Below, one piece after another: positions 27,401-34,639 of a DNA stretch of 64,000 nt. Positions within the stretch are counted from its first letter, which is position 1. Every line of letters starts with the position of its first letter. A program made the position numbers and the translations under genes. The notes beneath the pieces are model-generated. The model saw nothing but the letters and a program-made list of their open reading frames with translations, had not been told where the DNA came from and made no database searches. Location of the stretch: NCBI GenBank assembly GCA_004134985.1, contig REGQ01000001.1, forward strand, positions 124,001 through 188,000. Direction: 5' to 3'. Source of the DNA: Paenibacillaceae bacterium (GTDB taxonomy: Bacteria > Bacillota > Bacilli > Paenibacillales > Paenibacillaceae).

Positions 27401-27497
27401 ACTCGCGGGAAGCCGTCGAGAAGGACTTGGCAAAGGTCGATTCCAGATTGGCGCCCAGTTTAAACGCTATCTCATATTCCTTACCCACCCTTGCCAC
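24420..27497 (-). CDS. Tail tape measure protein
   Basis: Sets tail length and passes through the tube during DNA ejection. The 1025-aa protein has a coiled-coil N terminus, the TP901-type region GFEQGMADVKAVSGASGDDF, GYLSLAGW-like and TNNVPLEESAALLGILANRG segments around residues 130-260, hydrophobic stretches around 500-560 (ASVGGGAAKGVSLLGPALGL, LGLLANPIGLAVAGIGALGL) and long coiled coils beyond. GTG at 27497 or GTG at 27488 could be the start; both lie just inside the end of the E' frame. Confidence 0.93.
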   Translation of the reverse strand: MARVGKEYEIAFKLGANLESTFAKSFSTASREFRTLQDNLTRLNRVRSPPDATRPLREDLKRTRIELNNTRNAFTKFTTMAQSAGTMIGGIFAARRVIGFGKDIMDTFAGFEQGMADVKAVSGASGDDFERLSAKAKEMGSETSKTATEAAEGLKYLSLAGWNTEQVLAGIEPVLRLSEAGTMNLGRASDLATDSMAAMGIGVGDLMPYLDKVAQTGRKANTSVEQLMDAFVIAGGVFKTNNVPLEESAALLGILANRGFKGSEAGTAINAITSNITSGLGNPGKAMRKLSLSAFDAKGNFKGLEQVFREVKAKIDPMTDAQKAQYISMIAGKEHLKTFTGILDGLGNEYDSLKGSVSSADGALMDMAKTQMDTYSGAMNLLKAAVDGAKITIGSKLAPTIRKAATQLTALIPNLMAQAEKEYDAMTKSPVWQNADWIGKVKIAWDRLVSKPFSAWWQGTGKKEFEKVGKEIARSGKKILGGLLKEAFSFNGASSVLSAGVLAMPAMKAGKGIFGTVKVMKELASVGGGAAKGVSLLGPALGLLANPIGLAVAGIGALGLGFVAYRKHQEKARKEMINMGGALREAAESYQEVADKSALTKTLTDEYRSLDDAVKNNVGTAEELTAAQERMAELTQQLQDMFPQTLTNYDIERGKMLEKLGIIDQMNEAELALEKLRLEGVVAEKRAQQSKLEKEIGNIGDQIAKQEERVKAFAAERDAIDAAIPLFRRYEAEFQKINQMEFSEERTAKMQDLIKRANELGNTVGLHFGNIGLISGTSDDLFKKAEEVNKKIFNEISKQSEKTAELNTAKSSYEELYNAQKNIIEIDLGGTLEEQAKKFKDMSTEEQARFDAALVRINDINNRMSEMPTEHKINVDVVFNESRGTSNIPAEARQRLGMDYKTGLKLDEYADGGLANRPSIFAEEGPEMAIPINNKPRSHALLEETNRIMGHDTTSDLASQTNKLIKNHAVNNSETSIVYSPQIVVQGGAPGDVQKQVEQGSKQSFDDFSRWYKQMRQQERRLSFQ

Positions 27498-27669
27498 CTT
27501 CCTTCAATTCAATAACTGTTTTTTGCCAAACAAAAAGCTCTCGCAAGGGGAGCGAGAGCCAATATGGAATTGGGGTGTGAGTTAAAATGGACAGCACGGC
27601 GGCAGCGCGCTTAATCAGCTCTGCTGTTCCGCCTGCGCCATGGTTGCCAATTCCGCTTCGATAAAAAAA
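27481..27669 (-). CDS. Tail assembly E' extension, reached by -1 frameshift
   Basis: From a T-TTT-TTT slippery site (27663-27669) the -1 frame stays open to TAA at 27481-27483. The extension ends ELIKRAAAVLSILTHTPIPY, then WLSLPLRELFVWQKTVIELK, the pattern of E'-type tail chaperones. It would give an E-E' fusion of 153 aa. P2 uses T-TTT-TTG at the equivalent point. The frame has no good start of its own. Confidence 0.8.
   Translation of the reverse strand, partial: FFYRSGIGNHGAGGTAELIKRAAAVLSILTHTPIPYWLSLPLRELFVWQKTVIELKEGGKGG
27531..27559 (-). terminator. Terminator-like hairpin inside the E' frame
   Basis: GCTCTCGC (27537-27544) pairs perfectly with GCGAGAGC (27552-27559), followed on the minus strand by TTTTTGTTTGG. 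It lies between the end of E (27615) and the tape measure start (27497). Ribosomes that shift into E' would run through it, so folding could depend on frameshifting. Confidence 0.65.
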
Positions 27670-27941
27670 TTGTTCACCCGCATGGTAAGCTGTGAAAAAT
27701 CCTGTGCTTTCAGCGCAAAGAAAAATTCAACGGGCTTTCCCGCAGCTTTGGCCAGTACATAAACCTGAAACTCCTTCGTAGTTTCCTTGACCATAATATA
27801 TTGATTCCCATTAGACGTATTCAAAAATTGACGCTCAATGGCAAGCATATCGCCGCCATTAAGGGATTCCAAGTCATAAGAGATTTCTGTAACCCTCTCT
27901 CCTTCAAAATCAATGGGACGTAATAATGTGTAATTTTCCAT
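27615..27941 (-). CDS. Tail assembly chaperone E (P2 gpE family)
   Basis: The 108-aa protein reads LLRPIDFEGERVTEISYDLE and ends EAELATMAQAEQQS. It lies between the tube and the tape measure genes, where contractile and long-tailed phages code for assembly chaperones. A run of seven T in phase near residue 91 allows a -1 frameshift to the E' extension. It is probably not part of the final virion. Confidence 0.85.
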   Translation of the reverse strand: MENYTLLRPIDFEGERVTEISYDLESLNGGDMLAIERQFLNTSNGNQYIMVKETTKEFQVYVLAKAAGKPVEFFFALKAQDFSQLTMRVNNFFIEAELATMAQAEQQS

Positions 27942-27944
27942 GAT

Positions 27945-28463
27945 CTACAGTCCTAACTGCTGCCGAACTTGGGCAAGGTAATCCTTGCCGTTGAACACAG
28001 CTTTGAAATTTAGTTTGTCGATCTCCAGTACCGTTTTTCCATCGATCATGATTTTGATGTAAGTGACTTCCATTTCGTTCGTCGTATCGGTTGTCGTTCC
28101 AGGATCAAGCTTGCCGATGTCGCCCGACTTGGGAAGGGCTTTAACCGTTACCTTGATTCCCTGGGACTTCATCTCTCCCGTTCCTGTGTTGTGAACCTGC
28201 TGCGCTCCCCTGAAATCCAGTGTGTGAGAAACAGGCGCATGCAAACTCATTGTCTGGCCTGTGATCGTCCGCCAATTTAGCGTAACTGACATACTGGCAT
28301 AATGACCAAGTGTCGGGCTGTCAATTTCCCCCGCAATTCCTGCGCCCCGCATTGTTTCGGTCAGCGCCTCAATGCTGGGTAACGTGACATCAACGGTTCC
28401 CAAAAACTCGGAACCGTTACGATAAGCGGTATAGTTAATTAGTTTGTCTGGTATTTGCTTCAA
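27945..28463 (-). CDS. Major tail tube protein (P2 FII family)
   Basis: The 172-aa protein has MKQIPDKLINYTAYRNGSEF, then LGTVDVTLPSIEALTETMRG and AGIAGEIDSPTLGHYASM, the characteristic FII pattern. It forms the inner tube under the sheath. The start is TTG at 28463 with AAGGAGG upstream. Confidence 0.94.
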   Translation of the reverse strand: MKQIPDKLINYTAYRNGSEFLGTVDVTLPSIEALTETMRGAGIAGEIDSPTLGHYASMSVTLNWRTITGQTMSLHAPVSHTLDFRGAQQVHNTGTGEMKSQGIKVTVKALPKSGDIGKLDPGTTTDTTNEMEVTYIKIMIDGKTVLEIDKLNFKAVFNGKDYLAQVRQQLGL

Positions 28464-28476
28464 TGGTTAGTCCTCC

Positions 28477-29919
28477 TTATGCGAATGTGTCGCTCACGTA
28501 TTGCGCATCGTATTCCACAATAAATTCCAAATCTCGCGCAGGAGACGGCGGCGTCGCGTAGACATGAAAACGTACAATACCATCCGCCAAATCCTCCACG
28601 GGGTTGTCTGTTGCTTGGAACTCAACACGCCCGCCCAACAGAGCACCCTGTGCGACCAGACCATTCAGCCACAAATTAAGGGCATCCGTCACTGCCTCCG
28701 TCAGACGGCGGTCGCCTGGCCGGTCCACATACTCCCAATAAGTGAGAATAATCATGTTTTGTATCCAACTAAACATGCGCCGAACCGGAATGAAGTTGTC
28801 TTTTGGGCCAATCGTTGTCGGATAAGCCCCCGTACGATTCCCCCATACTCGCCATCCGCCAATAAAATTAAGGGCAGTAACAATTCCCTCCCCGTTAAGG
28901 TAGGCCGCCTGATCCGGACCTAAAAACATGGGCGTTCCGTCTTCCAGTACCGCTCCAGACGCCTGCAAAGGTTGATTGCTTGGCGACACATACGGGATAT
29001 TGTCGTTTAAAGCATCCGTCGCAGCGATTGCCCCGGCCAACTGTGTCGACAGGTGATATTGTCTCCCCTGATGCTCCACCTTAGGGTAGCAAACAAATTG
29101 ACTTGGGGCGGTATAGTTGTTTGCTGCCTTCCAGATAGGCGCATCGGTGTAACGATTCACAGTGTCGCTTGGAATATCGGTTAGCGAAACGGCTTTAAAC
29201 AAACTGTTAATGCTCCATGCTTTGGCCGTCATCAAAGTTGCGACAATAGGGTCCTTGGAATAGCCTGGTGCCAGTACCATGCCCGGCACGCGTCGAAAAC
29301 GCGGGAAAATCTGATTGAGCAATTCTAATCCTGTCGGTTGCCCCGCACTGCCAATGCCGCCAATAATGTCTGCTGACGTGACTGCCGACGGATCAAGCTT
29401 GTCATAGGAAGCCGACAATGCGGGTGCAGTGCCGATCGCTCCGCCCGTGATCACCTGGATAACAAGTTGGCCTTTATCGTCAAAATCCAATTCGTAATCC
29501 GCACCTAGATCATATGTTGTTGCCCCGTCACTCGATTTGACCACAACGGACGGCTTCAGAACACCCTGTTCCTTCACTGTACCCAAGCCGCTGAGGACCT
29601 GTACCGTTGCAGAGGATACAGACTTTTTGTGTATTTCCGGATCAAGTACGTTAACCAACACCACCGGCGACATCCCATAAAGCACAAATTGCGAATATAT
29701 AAACTCGCTCAGTGTGAAATCCCATTCATCGCTATAACCAAAAGCTTGCACAGCCTCGTCAAAGGAAAAACAAATAATGGGCTCGTTTACCGGCGGAGTC
29801 GCTCGTTTGGACAAATTGACAGCCGCTGTGCCGAACACAATGGGCAATGCGCCAGATAGCTCCGGTGGCTTTACTTGTGGCGGCGCTTCTCTTGTGCTAA
29901 CCCCATGCTTGTACACCAT
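28477..29919 (-). CDS. Contractile tail sheath protein (P2 FI family)
   Basis: The 480-aa protein includes HGVSTREAPPQVKPPELSGA at the N terminus, GLELLNQIFPRFRRVPGMVL and APGYSKDPIVATLMTAKAW in the middle, and GGWRVWGNRTGAYPTTIGPK plus PVRRMFSWIQNMIILTYWEY near the end, all typical of phage sheath proteins. Its presence shows that the virion is a myovirus. It overlaps the upstream gene by one base. Confidence 0.95.
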   Translation of the reverse strand: MVYKHGVSTREAPPQVKPPELSGALPIVFGTAAVNLSKRATPPVNEPIICFSFDEAVQAFGYSDEWDFTLSEFIYSQFVLYGMSPVVLVNVLDPEIHKKSVSSATVQVLSGLGTVKEQGVLKPSVVVKSSDGATTYDLGADYELDFDDKGQLVIQVITGGAIGTAPALSASYDKLDPSAVTSADIIGGIGSAGQPTGLELLNQIFPRFRRVPGMVLAPGYSKDPIVATLMTAKAWSINSLFKAVSLTDIPSDTVNRYTDAPIWKAANNYTAPSQFVCYPKVEHQGRQYHLSTQLAGAIAATDALNDNIPYVSPSNQPLQASGAVLEDGTPMFLGPDQAAYLNGEGIVTALNFIGGWRVWGNRTGAYPTTIGPKDNFIPVRRMFSWIQNMIILTYWEYVDRPGDRRLTEAVTDALNLWLNGLVAQGALLGGRVEFQATDNPVEDLADGIVRFHVYATPPSPARDLEFIVEYDAQYVSDTFA

Positions 29920-30218
29920 TACGCTTCATCCTTTCTGTGTTTCAATGCTTCAAAGGCTTTATGTTCCAACGTTCCCGCCGTGTCCACTCGTTGAAGTGTT
30001 TCAGACAAGGCAGAAACGGGAACAAGCAGGCGGCTGACTTCTGGCTGCTTCACCAACTCTGACAGGTAATCAGGCACTCCTTCCCGAAAAACGGTAAAAC
30101 GCAAAAGTCGGCCACCGCGAAGATTGGGGCCGACATAGATCAATTGTTCTTTACTCACTTTAGGCTCTTTCTTCGTCTTAATTGGCTGCTCATTGGCAGC
30201 TGATTCCTTACCAGCCAT
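29919..30218 (-). CDS. Small tail-module protein, 99 aa
   Basis: The N terminus is charged and probably flexible (KTKKEPKVSKEQ), followed by YVGPNLRGGRLLRFTVFREG, then PDYLSELVKQPEVSRLLVPV. It lies just upstream of the sheath gene, a position used in P2-like phages for small proteins of unknown role. ATG at 30218 is chosen for the GAAGGAG site 8 bases before it. Confidence 0.65.
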   Translation of the reverse strand: MAGKESAANEQPIKTKKEPKVSKEQLIYVGPNLRGGRLLRFTVFREGVPDYLSELVKQPEVSRLLVPVSALSETLQRVDTAGTLEHKAFEALKHRKDEA

Positions 30219-30735
30219 GTAAATCAACTCCTTCATAGTTTTGCCGCGTGACCGTCTGCACGCTCCAAGTGGTGTGAGCCAATCCTACCCATAACGGATA
30301 GGGCTGCTCATCGGGTATTTCCCAGGAATAGGGGTACTCAACCGTAAACTTGTTATCAATGATCACTTCCTCGAAAAGCGCCTGACGCACATACTCCATC
30401 AGATTAAGCAAATCATATGCCCCGTCCGGATGGACAAAGGCTTCTGGGTCCTGATCATTTACACTGTCTTGATAGATCCCAAAGTAAAGATCGATTTTCA
30501 CACTAGAAAACAGCAGGGAATCCGGTTTCTGTTGCTGATCTTCGCCGTTTATAATACGGGCAACGATGTAAGGAAAGTCGATCTTCTCCGCCTGTCTCGC
30601 ATTTTTGAATGGCAGGTTCCACTCAAACACTTCCGGCTTTCGAAATTCGCCTCCTTGTCCTTGTGCGGCGGTGTATTCATCCACCGCTTGCCGCAAGAAG
30701 GCAGTCAAGCTTTTGAGCAGCAAAAACGCCGTCAT
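30208..30735 (-). CDS. Tail completion/terminator-type protein, 175 aa
   Basis: Not a confident family match. The protein has FPYIVARIINGEDQQQKPDS, then SVKIDLYFGIYQDSVNDQDP and ayDLLNLMEYVRQALFEE, the strand-strand-helix arrangement of tail terminator proteins. It lies between the Z-type gene and the sheath. Start ATG 30735 overlaps the upstream stop (ATGA). Confidence 0.55.
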   Translation of the reverse strand: MTAFLLLKSLTAFLRQAVDEYTAAQGQGGEFRKPEVFEWNLPFKNARQAEKIDFPYIVARIINGEDQQQKPDSLLFSSVKIDLYFGIYQDSVNDQDPEAFVHPDGAYDLLNLMEYVRQALFEEVIIDNKFTVEYPYSWEIPDEQPYPLWVGLAHTTWSVQTVTRQNYEGVDLHGW

Positions 30736-31304
30736 ATCGTTTTCAACCTCCCCAGGACGCGGCCGACCTCGTGATCAAGCCGCTTTCGCATCCGTTTATT
30801 CGCTTCGTTATTGATGTGCTCCGCAACACCCGGCTCGCCCATCATGATTGGGACAGCAGGTCCATAAAGCTCCTGTATTGGCATCCGCGATCGCCCCGCT
30901 CGCTTAAATACGCCGATATGACCGCTACCCATCGAAGCGATGAACGCGCCTGGAATCGGCTTACCACCGCTACGCTTAACGGATGCTTTCAACACCCTCG
31001 GCGGTCTAGCGGGCTGCTTGGTCGGACTCGTTTTAAACCGAATTAGTGGGATGTTTGTTCCCTTGGACGTCATTAGCAATTCCATCTTGGCTGCGTTGGC
31101 TTTTTTCACCTTAATGTTGCCATACTTGCTAATGTCTTTATGCTTAATGTCATACGTCTTGCGGATCGTTCGAGACGCTTCCGTTTTGATCCCCTGCCCC
31201 ACACGATTCAGGGCAGAGGAAAAAGCCTTCGGAATATTTTTTTGCACAAATTGTATGCCAATCGTCGCCTGCTTGATTTGTTTGGCATCCACAGAAAGCT
31301 TCAT
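30732..31304 (-). CDS. Minor tail protein Z-like (lambda gpZ family)
   Basis: The 190-aa protein is basic and fits the gpZ pattern: IPKAFSSALNRVGQGIKTEA, SRTIRKTYDIKHKDISKYGN and GKPIPGAFIASMGSGHIGVF, then QELYGPAVPIMM. In lambda gpZ helps complete the tail before joining; here it stands at the head-tail boundary. Confidence 0.8.
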   Translation of the reverse strand: MKLSVDAKQIKQATIGIQFVQKNIPKAFSSALNRVGQGIKTEASRTIRKTYDIKHKDISKYGNIKVKKANAAKMELLMTSKGTNIPLIRFKTSPTKQPARPPRVLKASVKRSGGKPIPGAFIASMGSGHIGVFKRAGRSRMPIQELYGPAVPIMMGEPGVAEHINNEANKRMRKRLDHEVGRVLGRLKTI

Positions 31305-31657
31305 GATTGGTTTCCTTCAATTGTGACTTCGATGACACCCATGTTTACGGCTACCTTGTCGACGATATAAGGATATCCACGCTCTCCAAGATCTCCAAAC
31401 AGCATTTGTTCTCCTTCCACGGGCACATATCCCAGATCGCGCTGACGGACAAAGAATGTCACCGTGGAAAGATAGACGCCTTCGGGGTTGGTATTTGTCG
31501 TGCCTGAAGTAGACAAGCGCTGGCGCTCGTTAATCAGATCATTATCAATGACGACAAGTACTTTCCGGCCGCGGATGCTTTTTTCCTCGCCAAATTCATC
31601 AAAATTGATGAAAACAGCGAGGTTGTCCTGCTCAACCTGTTGTTTAAATGTCGTCAT
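31301..31657 (-). CDS. Head-tail joining protein, 118 aa
   Basis: The protein includes NLAVFINFDEFGEEKSIRGR, then VVIDNDLINERQR, GVYLSTVTFFVRQRDLGYVP and VEGEQMLFGDLGERGYPYIV, which fits head-tail attachment proteins of the lambda FII type. ATG at 31657 is chosen since GAGGAGG lies 9 bases upstream; the ATG at 31663 is too close to it. Confidence 0.65.
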   Translation of the reverse strand: MTTFKQQVEQDNLAVFINFDEFGEEKSIRGRKVLVVIDNDLINERQRLSTSGTTNTNPEGVYLSTVTFFVRQRDLGYVPVEGEQMLFGDLGERGYPYIVDKVAVNMGVIEVTIEGNQS

Positions 31658-31976
31658 GCTCATCGGCCTCCTCGTAGAGATCCGTATATTGCTGCAGGCG
31701 TTGATCTGCGTTGGAGGCTGGATCGATATCCACCTTGAACAGCAGCTCTTTTTGTTTCTCGGCGGTTAACTTGCTGAATTCCTCCAATGTTGGAAGTTCC
31801 ACCGTTTCCCCGCCCTCTGGTGGGGGGATATGTCCAGGCTGCAGCGGCGTCGTTTCTGTCAACTTGCCCGACTGCAGCAGGTGAAAGACATCCCCTGGAT
31901 CGGCATCAAAAAGGGAGCCTCTACCGTACAAGGCTCCCTGATGCTTTACAAACCCTTTATTCACTTGATATTGCAT
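31644..31976 (-). CDS. Head-module protein, 110 aa, probable head-tail connector
   Basis: Reads MQYQVNKGFVKHQGALYGRG, then DADPGDVFHLLQSGKLTETT, a proline-rich linker PGHIPPPEGGETVELPT and a helical acidic end. Similar small proteins follow the capsid gene in many lambda-type head modules. ATG at 31976 has GGAG 8 bases upstream. Exact role is unknown. Confidence 0.6.
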   Translation of the reverse strand: MQYQVNKGFVKHQGALYGRGSLFDADPGDVFHLLQSGKLTETTPLQPGHIPPPEGGETVELPTLEEFSKLTAEKQKELLFKVDIDPASNADQRLQQYTDLYEEADEHDDI

Positions 31977-31996
31977 TCTCCATTCTCCTTTCATTT

Positions 31997-32012
31997 TCCC
32001 AAGCGTTTGGGA
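31997..32012 (-). terminator. Hairpin just after the capsid gene
   Basis: TCCCAA and TTGGGA form a 6-bp stem closing a GCGT loop, 3 bases before the capsid stop region ends. Outer A and T runs extend it. It may stabilise capsid mRNA or reduce read-through into the tail genes. The palindrome at 13891-13914 has almost the same core. Confidence 0.45.
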
Positions 32013-32014
32013 TT

Positions 32015-33148
32015 TTAAGTATTGATGACCGCCCAGGAATCGACATCGAACGGCTTCGGCAGCGGACGAGATTTCAGCAGCAGCTTTTTCGTATCATTCT
32101 CACGATTGACAGTTACTTTCGGTACGCGAGTCGCTTCGATCGTTACGAAATTATCCGACCCTTCCGGAATTTGCGTAATGGCTCCATACACCATTTCACC
32201 AATATTCCTTGCACCAACAATGACCTTCTCAGGGGAGATGTATGGTTTGAGTTCTTCATCGGTATCATCCCAATACCATGCAATGTACTGATAAAGATCA
32301 ATTCCGAGTTCCGTTAAGCGACCAATATAGGCATAGCCATTGCCATTTTGCAGGTTAAGCTGCGGATTGATTGCTCCGAACTGGGCGAATCGCAAGTCCA
32401 TGTACTGTTTTGTAAAGCGCTCGTCAGCCAGCAGTTGGCGAGTGGCAGCCTGCCCGAGAATCGCAATTTCTGGATTGTAACCAGCCTTTCTTACGAGTGA
32501 TACCGCTTCATCCAAGTCATCATACTTCTTCGATGTGGCTTGGTTCCATTTCCCGCTACCAGTCAGATCAATCAGATTGTCGAAGCCATAATCGATGGTG
32601 TCTGTACGTACTTGTGTCGCCGTATCATCGATGTACCCTGTTACAGTTACTGTACCCGATTGAAGGAGATCAGACACCATCACTTCCTCACGGCGTGTAA
32701 TTTGGTCATCCAGTTCGTTGTAATCATTCTGCATGTGGACTAATGCCCGTTCCTCTGGCGTAACCCCGCTATTAAACGGGTTTTCTCCAGGCAGCCTACC
32801 TTGCAGCAAATCCACATCATATGGCTTATTAATATCGATAAAGGGCGCAGTATATATTTGTGTTTTAAACCCATCCCTGCGCACGTTGACTGATCTGGCG
32901 CCTTCTGCCACAAATGGAGCTGCACGCTGTTTGTTTTTGTAAAAGTCCATTAGCACGTGCTTCGTCGGGAAAGTATCAAACCCTGGGAAAAAGGTGTCCC
33001 GCATGAACGTGGTGACTGGCATCCGTTTACTGTGCGGCCTGAGCATCGTTTGTGGTTCGTTAATATTAACATTTGGACCTGCTGCGTTTTGCGGGGATGA
33101 AAACCCGCCTCTCAGTCGATTCATGATCGCGCTTTGCTTAAGTTTCAT
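32015..33148 (-). CDS. Major capsid protein (lambda gpE family)
   Basis: The 377-aa protein contains MRDTFFPGFDTFPTKHVLMD, then VNVRRDGFKTQIYTAPFIDI and TRREEVMVSDLLQSGTVTVT, with ITQIPEGSDNFVTIEATRVP near the end: the gpE family layout (HK97 fold). GGAGG precedes ATG 33148. It follows the decoration gene directly. Confidence 0.94.
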   Translation of the reverse strand: MKLKQSAIMNRLRGGFSSPQNAAGPNVNINEPQTMLRPHSKRMPVTTFMRDTFFPGFDTFPTKHVLMDFYKNKQRAAPFVAEGARSVNVRRDGFKTQIYTAPFIDINKPYDVDLLQGRLPGENPFNSGVTPEERALVHMQNDYNELDDQITRREEVMVSDLLQSGTVTVTGYIDDTATQVRTDTIDYGFDNLIDLTGSGKWNQATSKKYDDLDEAVSLVRKAGYNPEIAILGQAATRQLLADERFTKQYMDLRFAQFGAINPQLNLQNGNGYAYIGRLTELGIDLYQYIAWYWDDTDEELKPYISPEKVIVGARNIGEMVYGAITQIPEGSDNFVTIEATRVPKVTVNRENDTKKLLLKSRPLPKPFDVDSWAVINT

Positions 33149-33158
33149 GGTTATCCTC

Positions 33159-33533
33159 CTAGTAATCCGTCTTGTAATGAATATTGACTTCGCGCAACTC
33201 GTCGGCGTGCTTGTCTACGGCATCGCCCTCGGCAACATAAAGAGCGTCACGATTGAAAATACCCGTTTTGTAGGCTACCGCTACCAGATCGGTTGTGCTC
33301 GTATCTACTTCCGGCGTAGCCAGCACGAACAATGCGACTTCGCTACCATCCTCAGCAGTACCATCAACTAATTTATAGTCGCCGCTCTCCGTCACCTTAC
33401 CCAGCAGAGCCCCTTTATAGAGCACGCCTTGACCTGATGCCAGTTTGACCGACGTCGTGAGTGGCGTAACCTCGGTGCCGCCAAAGAACGTACGGTCATC
33501 CGAAGAAGCGAATTGTGTTGAAATCGTCCCCAT
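33159..33533 (-). CDS. Head decoration protein (lambda gpD family)
   Basis: The 124-aa protein includes LASGQGVLYKGALLGKVTES, then AVAYKTGIFNRDALYVAEGD, typical of gpD, which binds the expanded capsid and stabilises it. It lies between protease-scaffold and capsid genes as in lambda. Confidence 0.92.
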   Translation of the reverse strand: MGTISTQFASSDDRTFFGGTEVTPLTTSVKLASGQGVLYKGALLGKVTESGDYKLVDGTAEDGSEVALFVLATPEVDTSTTDLVAVAYKTGIFNRDALYVAEGDAVDKHADELREVNIHYKTDY

Positions 33534-33538
33534 ACCTG

Positions 33539-34639
33539 TTACCCCCTTCCTTGTTGTCGATTGGCTTGTGCATGAGCCGCCAATGCTTGGAACACCGAAT
33601 TGACGCCAGCAACATTACTCAGATCAACATCCGGATCATTGGTTTGCTGCTGCTGAGACAATGCCTGAACTTGTTCAGTGCCTGCAGCTTGATTTGCTGC
33701 CACCGCTTGATGGAACATTCCCGCATTCAGCAGTTTGCCTTCCTTCATCGCCTTGAAGGCGAGCTGCTCGGCAGTGATTGGGTTGTCGTATTTGGCTTCA
33801 TTAACCAATGAAGGATCAATATTGGCTGCGATGGCGTCAATGCCCTTCAATCTTTCCCGCTCCTGGGCGGCGATGTCTGGCGTTGCTCCTGCAGCCTGCG
33901 GCGCAGGAACGACAGGTGCGGCAGCAACTGGGGGTTGTGCAACTGCTTGGTTTACAGGCGCAGCATTAGTTTGTTGTCCGTTCATTTCTTCATTCTCTCC
34001 TTCACTTTGTTTTAATTTGGCAAATTCATTTCTGATTCGCTCGATGACCTTATCCGGTATCGCATCATTACTTACTGATGTGCTGGCCAGTACGCCGATT
34101 TGGTTGTTATGGTCAAACATAATTTCATCGACAAATCCCTTTTTCAGTGCAGTCTGGGCATCCAACCATGTTTCTTTTTCCATCAGTCCCAATATTTCTG
34201 CTTGCGGCAGTCCGGTTTTGAGGATATAAGCATTGGCAATGGCCCTATCAACGCTCTGCAACAGTTCAACAGTCTGCTGATGATCATTACGATCACCGTA
34301 ACTGGAAATCGATGCACAATGAATCATGATTTGTCCAGTAGGGGCAATCATTACTTTACTTCCCGCTGTCCCAATGACGCTCGCAGCACTTCCGGCAAAG
34401 ATGATCTTTACCGTCACTTTGCCTGAGTAACTATTCAGTGCCGTACAGATTTCCGATCCGGCGAAGACGTCACCACCGCCGGAATTGATCAACACTTCCA
34501 CATCCTCGCCGCCCGCTTCCTGCAGCAGCGCGTCTACTTTCGCAGGCGATGTGGCTTCCATTTCGAATAAATCGTAAATCCATTGGGAATTCGAGCGAAT
34601 AATCGGTCCCTTAATATCAATCCTTTTCAGCTTGTTCAC
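33539..34639 (-). CDS. Head maturation protease fused to scaffold-like region (lambda C type)
   Basis: The 366-aa protein has a ClpP-like N-terminal protease (about residues 1-190): DVEVLINSGGGDVFAGSEIC, FAGSAASVIGTAGSKV with the catalytic Ser, and MIHCASISSYG with the His. The C-terminal part is rich in Ala, Gln and Pro (VAQPPVAAAPVVPAPQAAGA) and then helical, as in the scaffold part of lambda C/Nu3. GTG at 34639 is preferred because GAGGAAGG precedes it; it overlaps the portal gene by 23 bases. Confidence 0.88.
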   Translation of the reverse strand: MNKLKRIDIKGPIIRSNSQWIYDLFEMEATSPAKVDALLQEAGGEDVEVLINSGGGDVFAGSEICTALNSYSGKVTVKIIFAGSAASVIGTAGSKVMIAPTGQIMIHCASISSYGDRNDHQQTVELLQSVDRAIANAYILKTGLPQAEILGLMEKETWLDAQTALKKGFVDEIMFDHNNQIGVLASTSVSNDAIPDKVIERIRNEFAKLKQSEGENEEMNGQQTNAAPVNQAVAQPPVAAAPVVPAPQAAGATPDIAAQERERLKGIDAIAANIDPSLVNEAKYDNPITAEQLAFKAMKEGKLLNAGMFHQAVAANQAAGTEQVQALSQQQQTNDPDVDLSNVAGVNSVFQALAAHAQANRQQGRG

